A stretch of 64,000 nucleotides of DNA from the NCBI GenBank assembly GCA_965601825.1, contig OZ271839.1:248001-312000 (forward strand), read 5' to 3'. A program made the translations under genes and the position numbers. The notes beneath the pieces were generated by a model. That model was not told where the DNA came from. It searched no databases and worked only from the letters and a program-made list of their open reading frames with translations. Each line of letters begins with the position of its first letter. Position 1 is the first letter of the stretch. Origin of the DNA: HXMU1420-13 sp965601825. GTDB lineage: Bacteria > Bacteroidota > Rhodothermia > Balneolales > Balneolaceae. Shown here piece by piece: positions 8,687-16,903 of the stretch.

Positions 8687-11080
8687 TTAGAAGTTCCATT
8701 TTATTTGAAACAACAAATTTCTACCTGCCTGAGGATAATAATAATTTACTCTTTGCTCCCCTCCTGCGATGAAGCCAAATGTATATCCGTTTGTTTCATA
8801 TTCAGCATCCAGAATATTATTTATCATCAAAGAAGCTGTTATCGATCTTGTAAATTCGAAATTATCCAGCGTATAACTTAATCGTACATCATTAACTAAA
8901 TATGGATCAATTGAACGGTTATCATCTTGTGTATTATCAAGATATTGTTGGGAAATATATTTTGATGTTAGCTCTGCAACTATGCCTTTTCTTTCATAAC
9001 TAAAAACTGAGGTTCCTATGAAGTTCGGTGAAAAGGCGATATCAGTATCGGTAAATCTGCGTTCTATCTGGCCGCCGTTATCATAGTCATCAATGAATTC
9101 TGAAAACTCTGAAATTTTATTTCTACTAAGAGTGGCATTTAAAGCCCATTGGAGCTGATCGGTAAGTTGAATCGCTCCTTCAAGCTCAATGCCTAACCGA
9201 GAACTCTCATCAACATTGTCTCTGATATACGCTCCAACATCATTAATCTGACCTGTAAGAACAAGTTGATCTTTGTAGAACATGCCATAGAGGCTCATTC
9301 CAAGATAACCTCTGTTGAAGTCACGAGAATATCCTGTCTCAAGATTGTAGAGTATTTCGTGATTTGGTCGACTATCGGCCGAAGAATTTACGTACTCATC
9401 ACGGGTCGGTTCTTTACTGCCTTTCCCAAATGATATGAATGCACGATCATTACCTTTCCTGTATACAATACCGGCTTTTGGATTGAAAAAAGTTAGATTA
9501 TCGGTTTGTGTCAGATTCACAAATCCACCGCTTCCATCGTTAGCAAGTCCTAGAAATTCATAGTTAATAGTGCGTACCTGAGCATCTACATACGTATTTA
9601 TTGTCTCACTAAGCTGATAATTCATTTTTGCGTAGATATTGCCATCTAACTTTGTGGCGTCATTATCATAGTATCGCTGATTGATTTCACTATCACCTGC
9701 GTTCCGAGCCCAAATAACCTCACCAAAATGGCCACCATCATATTGATTTAAACCTCCACCGAAAGTCATTTGCCAGTTTGAATTATTATAGATCAATGAA
9801 TAAACAAGACCATAAAAATCATTATCAAGCCATCTTCTTCTAATCAAATCAGATTCTGTAGCGTTACTACTAGATATACCATATTCAGATAAATCCTCGT
9901 CTGCTTTGTATTGCTCAAAATATCCCTGACCTTTGGTATAGTGTAATGAAGTATTCAACACCCAATTATTATCAAAATCATAGGAGTAATGAAGCTGATA
10001 GTAATCCTGACGGTAATTGTCTACTTCATTCTCGTATGGATCACCATCTTTTTCTGTACCACCTTCATTAAACGTTCGATTTCCACTTCTTAGGATGCTT
10101 TCTTCAACTCCATTCCAGGCTTGGTAGGTAATTTCTTTCCCGGAAAAAATCTCTGCTTTTAATACACTTCTATTCGTTCTTTTAGAACCAGAAACATAAA
10201 ATGAATATAAATCTGATGTGGCTCGGTCAATAAAACCGTCGGATAAAATTTTTGATAACCGGCCTTCGAATAGCCAACCATTTTCCATTAAACCTGAACC
10301 TACAAGCAGATTTGCTTTTCGTGTATTAAATGAGCCTACACCAGTATTAACTTCAGCAAATGCATCGGTTCTTCCGCTACTTGTCTGCATATTAATTGAT
10401 GCACCAAATGCTGCTGCTCCATTAGTTGATGTTCCTACCCCTCGTTGTATTTGAATATTCTCTACTGAAGAAGCTATATCAGGTAAATTCACCCAAAATA
10501 CTCCATGAGACTCGGCATCATTTACTGGAATCCCATTTATGGTCACATTAATCCTTGCAGGGTCAACACCCCTTATTCTTATTCCTGTATAACCGATGCC
10601 AGCGCCGGCATCTGAGGTCGTAACAACTGATGGGGAAATTCTTAATAAAAAAGGCACATCCTGACCAAGGTTTCTCTCTTCCAGTAAATCTTTACTTACA
10701 TTCGTAAATGTGAATGGTGTACTTGCATCCACACGTGTAGCTTCAACTAAAATCTCACCGCTAACTAAAGGGTTTGTCTCAAGGTACACTTCATAAAAAG
10801 TTTGATCTTCATTTATAGTGATTTCCTGATCTTTAAAACCTATATAACTAACAGTTATAGATAAAGATGAATTAGGTTGAAGTGAAAGTTCAAAAGCTCC
10901 TTCATCATTAGTAACAGTTCCATTATTAGTATTTGTTTGTAATACTGTTGCTGTGACTAATGGTTCTTGGGTTTCTGCATCTACAATAACGCCCCGAATA
11001 GATTGTGCACTTGAACTCACAATGAACAGAAATGAAAAAAATACGACTGTAATCAGTCGGGATAACATGTTGGTTAACAT
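8687..11080 (-). CDS. TonB-dependent receptor under TPP-riboswitch control (probable thiamine/precursor uptake)
   Basis: About 797 residues. A signal peptide (FFSFLFIVSSSAQ) is followed by a carboxypeptidase-regulatory-like beta domain (IRGVIVDAETQEPLVTATV), a plug with GYTGIRIRGVDPARINVTING and SSVENIQIQRGVGTSTNGAAAFGASINMQTS, and a barrel ending LLFQIKWNF. It is shorter than SusC-type channels and has no SusD partner. ATG at 11080 is chosen because GGAGG lies just upstream (11087-11083); the next ATG at 11068 is possible. The TPP riboswitch in its leader implies a thiamine-related ligand, as for the thiamine outer-membrane receptors known in Bacteroidota. No thiamine biosynthesis or inner-membrane transport gene is nearby. 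Confidence 0.85.
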   Translation of the reverse strand: MLTNMLSRLITVVFFSFLFIVSSSAQSIRGVIVDAETQEPLVTATVLQTNTNNGTVTNDEGAFELSLQPNSSLSITVSYIGFKDQEITINEDQTFYEVYLETNPLVSGEILVEATRVDASTPFTFTNVSKDLLEERNLGQDVPFLLRISPSVVTTSDAGAGIGYTGIRIRGVDPARINVTINGIPVNDAESHGVFWVNLPDIASSVENIQIQRGVGTSTNGAAAFGASINMQTSSGRTDAFAEVNTGVGSFNTRKANLLVGSGLMENGWLFEGRLSKILSDGFIDRATSDLYSFYVSGSKRTNRSVLKAEIFSGKEITYQAWNGVEESILRSGNRTFNEGGTEKDGDPYENEVDNYRQDYYQLHYSYDFDNNWVLNTSLHYTKGQGYFEQYKADEDLSEYGISSSNATESDLIRRRWLDNDFYGLVYSLIYNNSNWQMTFGGGLNQYDGGHFGEVIWARNAGDSEINQRYYDNDATKLDGNIYAKMNYQLSETINTYVDAQVRTINYEFLGLANDGSGGFVNLTQTDNLTFFNPKAGIVYRKGNDRAFISFGKGSKEPTRDEYVNSSADSRPNHEILYNLETGYSRDFNRGYLGMSLYGMFYKDQLVLTGQINDVGAYIRDNVDESSRLGIELEGAIQLTDQLQWALNATLSRNKISEFSEFIDDYDNGGQIERRFTDTDIAFSPNFIGTSVFSYERKGIVAELTSKYISQQYLDNTQDDNRSIDPYLVNDVRLSYTLDNFEFTRSITASLMINNILDAEYETNGYTFGFIAGGEQRVNYYYPQAGRNLLFQIKWNF

Positions 11081-11146
11081 ATTCCTCCAATTAATAAATG
11101 TTATGAATATTGGAGGAGGCAAACGAATGCATGAAAGGCAATCTGG

Positions 11147-11216
11147 TTTCCCTCCGCCGGAATGATCCGGATCAGGTTCATAGGGTATAATCTCAGTCCT
11201 AGAAGGACACCCCTAA
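11147..11216 (-). ncRNA. TPP (THI-box) riboswitch
   Basis: Read on the minus strand from 11216 the segment shows GGGGTGTCC, a short helix, CTGAGATTATACCC, TATGAACCTGATC, CGGATCATTCCGG and finally GGAGGGAA. These are the conserved TPP aptamer blocks in order: GGGGUG, CUGAGA, ACCC, GAACCUGAUC and the closing GGGAA. It ends about 65 bases before the receptor ATG at 11080. The Shine-Dalgarno GGAGG at 11087-11083 would be a natural target for translational control; no clear terminator hairpin is seen between aptamer and gene (inference). Confidence 0.95.
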
Positions 11217-11333
11217 CCGATATCGAAATTTAGGTATGTTTTTTAAACATTATCAAGCATCAAAAAATCCACATTCTTCAAAAATAATTCAAAAAACACC
11301 CGTACCTTCGATCTCATTCTCAAAAAGATATTT

Positions 11334-12599
11334 ATGAAAGCCATCAAATCATTCTCTTTTTTATTTCTTTCACTATTCATCGCATGTTCAGGGTCGCAAA
11401 ACCAGAATAATTTTTCAGATGATATCAACATTGAAGACATTACAGAACACGTTAATTTTCTTGCTTCTGATGAGCTAAAAGGCCGAGAAGCGGGAACAGC
11501 CGGAGAAGCCACAGCAGCTAATTATATTGCCGACTTATTTCGGGATTTTGGCCTGGAACCGGCCGGCGATGAGCAAACCTATTTTCAAGAGTTCACCATC
11601 AATACTTCCATTTTAAACAATCCGCATTCTACCGACACAACCGGTGAAAAAAGATTATCAAAAAATGTAGCCGGAATAGTTCGCGGTTCAGGTGATTCTG
11701 AAGAAATAATCATCCTTGGTGCACATTATGATCACCTTGGTTATGGAGATTTTGGATCTTTATATCGTGGTGATACTCCTCGCATCCATAATGGAGCTGA
11801 TGATAATGCGTCCGGTACTGCCGGTTTGATTGAGTTAGCACAATATTTTGGAAAAAACCGTCCTGCAACAGACATTCTATTTCTAGCTTTTTCAGGTGAA
11901 GAAATGGGACTTCTCGGATCAGCGCATTACGTAGAAGAACCAACCGTCGATCTTGAAAACGCGATTGCAATGATCAATTTAGATATGATTGGCAGAATGG
12001 AAGAAAAGAAGTTGATCATTTTTGGAGCGGGAACAACTGCTGACTGGGAAGAAATTCTTACGATTGCTAATACAGATTCGCTAGATCTTAACATTGTAAC
12101 AGACGGGACAGGAGCCTCCGATCACACTAGCTTCTATTATAAAGATATACCTGTTCTGCACTACTTTACTGATACGCATTCTGATTACCATAGACCTTCG
12201 GATGATGTCGAGTATATAAACTATGAAGGAATTCAGGATGCCATGAACCATTTAGCGCGTGTTATCAAGTATCTTGATACTGTGGATAAAGATCAGATGG
12301 TATTTATTGAATCTCCGGGACAACAACGCCAAAGTATGAGACTTGAAGGACCAACTTTAGGTGTTTTACCTGATTATGGATATGATGGTAAAGGTATGAA
12401 AATCACCGGTACAAGTTCAGGAGGAGCCGGCGACATCGCAGGGTTACAATCCGGTGATGTAATTATTGGTATTGGTGAAATCATGTTTGAAGATATTTAC
12501 GGTTATATGGGTGCATTAAATGCTCACGAGAAAGGCCAAAAAACTACTATCACTATTATTCGTGATGGTGAAGAAATGACTTTAGATCTTCAATTTTAA
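11334..12599 (+). CDS. M28-family zinc aminopeptidase lipoprotein with C-terminal PDZ domain
   Basis: 421 residues. Lipoprotein signal FLFLSLFIACSG. The M28 core is complete: GAHYDHLG (first zinc His and Asp neighbourhood), HNGADDNASGTAG (bridging Asp), FLAFSGEEMGLLGS (general-base Glu and zinc Glu), INLDMIGR (Asp ligand) and DYHRPSDD (last His). A PDZ-like domain (about 330-421; GISSGGAGDIAGLQSGDVI-type pattern near 12410-12470) follows, as in many periplasmic M28 peptidases. It probably trims peptides in the cell envelope. It is cotranscribed with the next gene through a TAATG junction. A possible -7 element TACCTTCG lies at 11303-11310. Confidence 0.92.
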   Translation: MKAIKSFSFLFLSLFIACSGSQNQNNFSDDINIEDITEHVNFLASDELKGREAGTAGEATAANYIADLFRDFGLEPAGDEQTYFQEFTINTSILNNPHSTDTTGEKRLSKNVAGIVRGSGDSEEIIILGAHYDHLGYGDFGSLYRGDTPRIHNGADDNASGTAGLIELAQYFGKNRPATDILFLAFSGEEMGLLGSAHYVEEPTVDLENAIAMINLDMIGRMEEKKLIIFGAGTTADWEEILTIANTDSLDLNIVTDGTGASDHTSFYYKDIPVLHYFTDTHSDYHRPSDDVEYINYEGIQDAMNHLARVIKYLDTVDKDQMVFIESPGQQRQSMRLEGPTLGVLPDYGYDGKGMKITGTSSGGAGDIAGLQSGDVIIGIGEIMFEDIYGYMGALNAHEKGQKTTITIIRDGEEMTLDLQF

Positions 12600-13531
12600 T
12601 GATTAATCGCCTTCTCATAGCGACTTTACTGGGTTTATGTATTTCATGTACAAACCCAAAACCTCATTTTGTTGATTTACCCGATGATGTTCAGGCAATT
12701 TCGCTATTAGGTGATTCACTTCGATCCAATGTCAGTTTACCGGATGAACTTCATGCTCGCATTGATTCGTTAATCTTTCTAAGCAATGATAATGGTGATG
12801 AAGCCTCAGGATTGATATGGGTAGCTCGTTTAGCTGCTTATCATGGAAAATATAAAGAGACCGTTTCCATTTTAACTGAAGGTATAGATCCAAATTTCTC
12901 TAGTCAGGAAATGGCTCGTTTCCTCAGACATCGTGGACATCGCTACATAACACTTAGGGAATTTGACCTTGCTATAACTGACTTCAAAACTGCAGCTATG
13001 GTGATGATTGAGTCTGATGATCGCATTGAAGAAGATGGATTACCTAACTCTCAGAATATGCCACTAAGTAGTTTATACACAAATGTCTATTATCATTTGG
13101 GACTGGCCCAATATCTAACAGGTGATTATGAATCAGCGGCTGAGAATTATGAATTATGTTTTAATGCATCTACAAATGATGATATGCAGATTGCTGCCCT
13201 TTACTGGAAATATATGAGTCTCAGAAAACTTGGGAGAGATGAAGAAGCCGGTAGACTGCTTAATCTGGTTTCAGCTGATTTGAATATCATTGAAAATGAT
13301 AGTTATTTAAATCTGCTATTAGTTTTTAAAGGTGAATTTGATCCTGAACATTTGCTAAATGGTGGTGATGCATTAACGAACTCGACCGTTGGATATGGCA
13401 TTGGTTTCTGGCATCACATTAATGGACGGAAAGACCGGGCTTATCAAATCTGGCAAAATGTGTATGATGCAGGAAACTGGGCTGCATTTGGTCATATTGC
13501 CAGTGAAGTGGAATTAGCTGCTCTTAATTAA
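12599..13531 (+). CDS. TPR-repeat lipoprotein
   Basis: 310 residues, with lipoprotein signal LLIATLLGLCISC. The body is helical, with TPR-like units visible: SGLIWVARLAAYHGKYKETVSIL, RHRGHRYITLREFDLAITDFKTA, and VYYHLGLAQYLTGDYESAAENYELC. The start overlaps the stop of the M28 gene by one base, so the two are coupled. It may be a scaffold or accessory protein to the peptidase, but nothing in the sequence fixes a function. Its last 18 bases overlap the convergent gene at 13514. Confidence 0.8.
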   Translation: MINRLLIATLLGLCISCTNPKPHFVDLPDDVQAISLLGDSLRSNVSLPDELHARIDSLIFLSNDNGDEASGLIWVARLAAYHGKYKETVSILTEGIDPNFSSQEMARFLRHRGHRYITLREFDLAITDFKTAAMVMIESDDRIEEDGLPNSQNMPLSSLYTNVYYHLGLAQYLTGDYESAAENYELCFNASTNDDMQIAALYWKYMSLRKLGRDEEAGRLLNLVSADLNIIENDSYLNLLLVFKGEFDPEHLLNGGDALTNSTVGYGIGFWHHINGRKDRAYQIWQNVYDAGNWAAFGHIASEVELAALN

Positions 13532-13810
13532 TCGCTGTGGGCTTCCTTTAAGCCTGATTAATTCACCTTTTGTTTCCATATCCAGTTTAACAGTGGTTGT
13601 ATACCACATTAAGGACCCAAGTTTATCTAATTCCTCTTCTGATATAGCACCTTTCAACCATGTTGTTAATTCAGTGAATAACATTCCTGGTTCTTCAGAA
13701 GGAACAACTTTCAAGATTGCATCATGAACTAAATTGTATTTCCATTTGTCAATGCGAGTCGGTTTTTTCCCCGGAGTTGGTGTTTCACAAATTACTTTTT
13801 CAGTATCCAT
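13514..13810 (-). CDS. Small conserved protein, DUF6958-like
   Basis: 98 residues, no signal peptide. The pattern is TPTPGKKPTRIDKWKYNLVHDAIL, then LFTELTTWL, LGSLMWYTTTVKLDMETKGEL and SPQRL. It resembles small cytosolic proteins grouped as DUF6958, which look like a winged-helix fold: helices, then W-Y-TTVKLD-E-G-L. Family recognition is from memory and moderate. Function unknown. It sits 11 bases downstream of the permease gene in the same orientation and overlaps the TPR gene tail on the other strand. Confidence 0.65.
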   Translation of the reverse strand: MDTEKVICETPTPGKKPTRIDKWKYNLVHDAILKVVPSEEPGMLFTELTTWLKGAISEEELDKLGSLMWYTTTVKLDMETKGELIRLKGSPQRLIKSS

Positions 13811-13821
13811 TTCAATTGATT

Positions 13822-16443
13822 TTATTCGGTCCTGATACTATCAATTGCCTTTTGAGTTGCGGCTCTCATGCTTTGACTACCAACGGTTAACATCGCCAGC
13901 GTTATGCTAAGGAGTATACCTCCAAGATATATCCATAGATTCCAATCCATTCGATTCGCGATTTCATTAAGCATTAATCCATTTAGCAGGTTTGTAAGTG
14001 GTATTCCAATTACTATAGCTATTACAATCAACCAGAAATACTCTTTAGAAAGAAGAAATAAAATATCCTTGTTTCCAGCTCCCAATGCTTTGCGAATTCC
14101 TATTTCTTTGGTTCTACTCTCGGCATTAAACATCGCCATACCAAATAATCCAAGACAAGAGATTATTATTGAAAACACAGCAAAAACCCGAATCAGTTTA
14201 ATCAAATCTTGGAACATGAGTAATGAATAGGCTTCCTTCAGTTCCTCAGCAAAAATGGAGTATTGCAATTCTGTCGTTCCGCCAAGACTTGCCCAACTAT
14301 CTTCTAATTCAGCAACAGCACTACTCATATCTTCATTTGCAATTTTAACAACGGCAACATCAATAACTGATGGAATATATTGCATAATTACAGCTTCTGT
14401 TTGAATGGTAACATCGCTTGAAACAAAGTCTTCAACAACTCCAATAACAGGATATAAGCTATCTGCAAAAATAACGTATTGTCCAATTGCTTCAGATGCA
14501 CTACCAAAACCTAAGACTTGAACTGTTCTCTCGGTAATTAGCATTGGTCCATTTTCATCGGTTGCAAAATCAGCATCAAAATTTCGACCGGATAATAAGT
14601 CTAGCTCCATCGTTTGAAGATAATCTTCATCGATTGAAAAGTGATTTCCACGAGTATTATAATCAACAAAATCAGATGAGATCGGTCGGTCAGATCGACT
14701 ATTCATACCAGGAATTCGGTTAATTCCTGCAACTGAGCTAAATGATGAACTAGTACTCAATTCCTGCTTCAATCTATCAAAAGGTATCTCACCGGTTTCA
14801 ATATGAATAATCGAATCCTGATTGTATCCATAATCCGAGTTGATAAGATGAACAAACTGCTGATTTAACGTGATTGCCGTAATAATGAACATTACCGAAA
14901 AGGCGAATTGTAGTACTACTAAACTTTTTCTTATAAAGCTTCTGGAGAGACCTTTAACATTTTCAATTCCTTTTAATACAGAAGCAGTTCTAATAGATGA
15001 AAGATGAAGCGCCGGAAATAAACCTGCTAAAAACCCAACTAGAACACTAAATAAAATGAACATTCCAAAAATTGGAAAATCTCTTCCCATCTCTAAGGTG
15101 AGACTTCTGGTTAAACCATATCGTATCATTTGAAGATTATTGAATTCAGGCAAGAAATAATTCAATAAGCCTACTGCTATAATCATTGAAAGTACTGATA
15201 TAATGATCGCTTCTAACAAAAACTGAGTGACAACACTACCATTATTTGCACCAAGTGCTTTTCGAACTCCTACTTCTTTTCCTCTGGTTAATGATCTGGC
15301 TACAGTTAGACCCACATAATTAAAGCATGCTATAAATATGATAATCGCAGCAAAACCAAGTAGGAAAAAAACAGGTTCACGTGGCATTACAGAGCCGAGC
15401 TGATTATCCATTGAGTCACCAAGTGAAATTTCAGTGAGTGCTTGTGGGATAAAACTCGCCATATAGCTTTCCGGTGTAGAATCATAATGGGTGTCTATTA
15501 TTTGTGGAAAGCTTTCCTGCAGTGTAGTTAGCGCTTGCTCGTCTCGCAATTTCACATAAGTATAAGAGCGATAGAAGCTGTTTCTCCAGTTATCAAGATA
15601 AAGACTTGCAAATTCTTCATCGGATTGCTGAGTTGAAAAGGAAACCAAGATATCAAAATTGATATGCGACCTTACTTCCATATCAACTACACCAGTAATA
15701 GTAAATTCGACCTGTTCGTTAAGAGTTAACCTCTCTCCAATAGGATTATCAGAACCAAAAAATCGCTCGCTCATTTCGGCACTTAGCACTATGGAATTCG
15801 GGTTCTTTAGTGCTTCAGTTTTATTGCCGTGTAGAAAACGAAATGAGAAGACTTCCGGAAAGAATTCATCCGCGTATAGTCCACGAACCATTAGCTTCTT
15901 ACCATTTGCTTCCCCTTCTCCACCAATACTTCTTCTGATTAATGTTGCTGTTTCAACTCCTGAAAAATCATTTCTTAGAATTTCGGCAAGATTTGCCGGT
16001 GAAGTTGCATACTGATGACTACTCGGGTTGTTCGAAGATTTAAAATCTGATGTAATTCGATACACAAGCTCTTTATCATCATGCCATTGATCATACATTC
16101 TCTGATCATAAATGAATAGCATAATTAACAAACAGATTGCAATTGAAGCGGCCATTCCAAAAATGTTAATCAGAGAAAAGGACTTATACTTTTTGATATT
16201 TCTAAGTGCAACTTTGAAGAAATTCCAGATCATGGTAAGGTTCCAGCTAAGTGATTCGTAAATTAAAAATGGTGTTGTTTTAAGGAGTCGATACCAAAAC
16301 AATGCACCTGCTTTAAATGAAGAGGTTGATTCTAAATCAAATTGATATTCTTCTTCAAGATCTCCGATTAGATGTGTCACCTCGGGTGGCAGATATCTTT
16401 CTATCCATCCCATTATTCTATGTGAGCTTCGATAGATAGACAT
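13822..16443 (-). CDS. Orphan MacB/FtsX-type ABC permease with N-terminal prefix domain
   Basis: About 873 residues. The N-terminus (about 1-70; MGWIERYLPPEVTHLIGDLEEEY) matches the permease prefix domain 2 found in front of such permeases. Two MacB/FtsX units follow, each with a first membrane segment, a periplasmic MacB-PCD domain and three more membrane segments. The conserved GVRKALGAN and GIRKALGAGNKDILFLLSKEYF loops mark the coupling helices. ATG at 16443 is chosen: it is six bases after the padR stop, whereas an upstream alternative start would lie inside padR. No ATPase gene is present, as is usual for this orphan class. Probable role in envelope stress or efflux. Confidence 0.88.
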   Translation of the reverse strand: MSIYRSSHRIMGWIERYLPPEVTHLIGDLEEEYQFDLESTSSFKAGALFWYRLLKTTPFLIYESLSWNLTMIWNFFKVALRNIKKYKSFSLINIFGMAASIAICLLIMLFIYDQRMYDQWHDDKELVYRITSDFKSSNNPSSHQYATSPANLAEILRNDFSGVETATLIRRSIGGEGEANGKKLMVRGLYADEFFPEVFSFRFLHGNKTEALKNPNSIVLSAEMSERFFGSDNPIGERLTLNEQVEFTITGVVDMEVRSHINFDILVSFSTQQSDEEFASLYLDNWRNSFYRSYTYVKLRDEQALTTLQESFPQIIDTHYDSTPESYMASFIPQALTEISLGDSMDNQLGSVMPREPVFFLLGFAAIIIFIACFNYVGLTVARSLTRGKEVGVRKALGANNGSVVTQFLLEAIIISVLSMIIAVGLLNYFLPEFNNLQMIRYGLTRSLTLEMGRDFPIFGMFILFSVLVGFLAGLFPALHLSSIRTASVLKGIENVKGLSRSFIRKSLVVLQFAFSVMFIITAITLNQQFVHLINSDYGYNQDSIIHIETGEIPFDRLKQELSTSSSFSSVAGINRIPGMNSRSDRPISSDFVDYNTRGNHFSIDEDYLQTMELDLLSGRNFDADFATDENGPMLITERTVQVLGFGSASEAIGQYVIFADSLYPVIGVVEDFVSSDVTIQTEAVIMQYIPSVIDVAVVKIANEDMSSAVAELEDSWASLGGTTELQYSIFAEELKEAYSLLMFQDLIKLIRVFAVFSIIISCLGLFGMAMFNAESRTKEIGIRKALGAGNKDILFLLSKEYFWLIVIAIVIGIPLTNLLNGLMLNEIANRMDWNLWIYLGGILLSITLAMLTVGSQSMRAATQKAIDSIRTE

Positions 16444-16448
16444 ATAAA

Positions 16449-16781
16449 CTAATTTGCAGTAAAGGCAGGAAGAAGTTCTGACAATCCTTTCCATGCTTTT
16501 TCATGTTGTTCTTTAACAACACTTAAAGCTGTAATGCCTTTTGTACTTAGTTTGTAGAAACGTTTTTTTCGTCCACCTCTTTTGTCAGTTGGTTCACTTT
16601 CCCAGCTTTCTAATAATCCTTGTTTTTTAAGCCTTTCTAGTGGCACATATACGGCGCCAACCGACATTTCTTTTCCCATCAATTCTGAGAAATATTTTCT
16701 TATACTTAATCCATAAGCATCATCTTGTAATCGCCATACAGCCAAAAGTAGCAGTTCTTCAGTGCGGGAAAGGAGTTCCAT
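16449..16781 (-). CDS. PadR-family transcriptional regulator
   Basis: 110 residues: a winged-helix domain, EELLLLAVWRLQDDAYGLSIRKYFSEL, then SVGAVYVPLERLKKQGLLESWE, then RGGRKKRFYKLSTKGITAL. These are the standard PadR helix-turn-helix and wing. It immediately precedes and is cotranscribed with the prefix-domain permease, a common pairing in Bacteroidota and Acidobacteriota, and most likely represses this operon. The inducer is unknown. Confidence 0.93.
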   Translation of the reverse strand: MELLSRTEELLLLAVWRLQDDAYGLSIRKYFSELMGKEMSVGAVYVPLERLKKQGLLESWESEPTDKRGGRKKRFYKLSTKGITALSVVKEQHEKAWKGLSELLPAFTAN

Positions 16782-16853
16782 AAAAGCATTTGTTTTATTC
16801 GATAGAACAAATACTAAAAGAATTCACTTTTGTTTCAAAAAAAATCAAAGAAA

Positions 16854-16882
16854 CAAAAAAAGGCAGCCCGTGTGGACTGCCT
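16854..16882 (-). terminator. Terminator of the M14 carboxypeptidase gene
   Basis: On the minus strand AGGCAGTCC (16882-16874) pairs with GGGCTGCCT (16869-16861) around ACAC, followed by a T-run (16860-16855). It lies 22 bases beyond the stop codon. Confidence 0.85.
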
Positions 16883-16903
16883 TTAAATAAGATATTATTG
16901 AGT

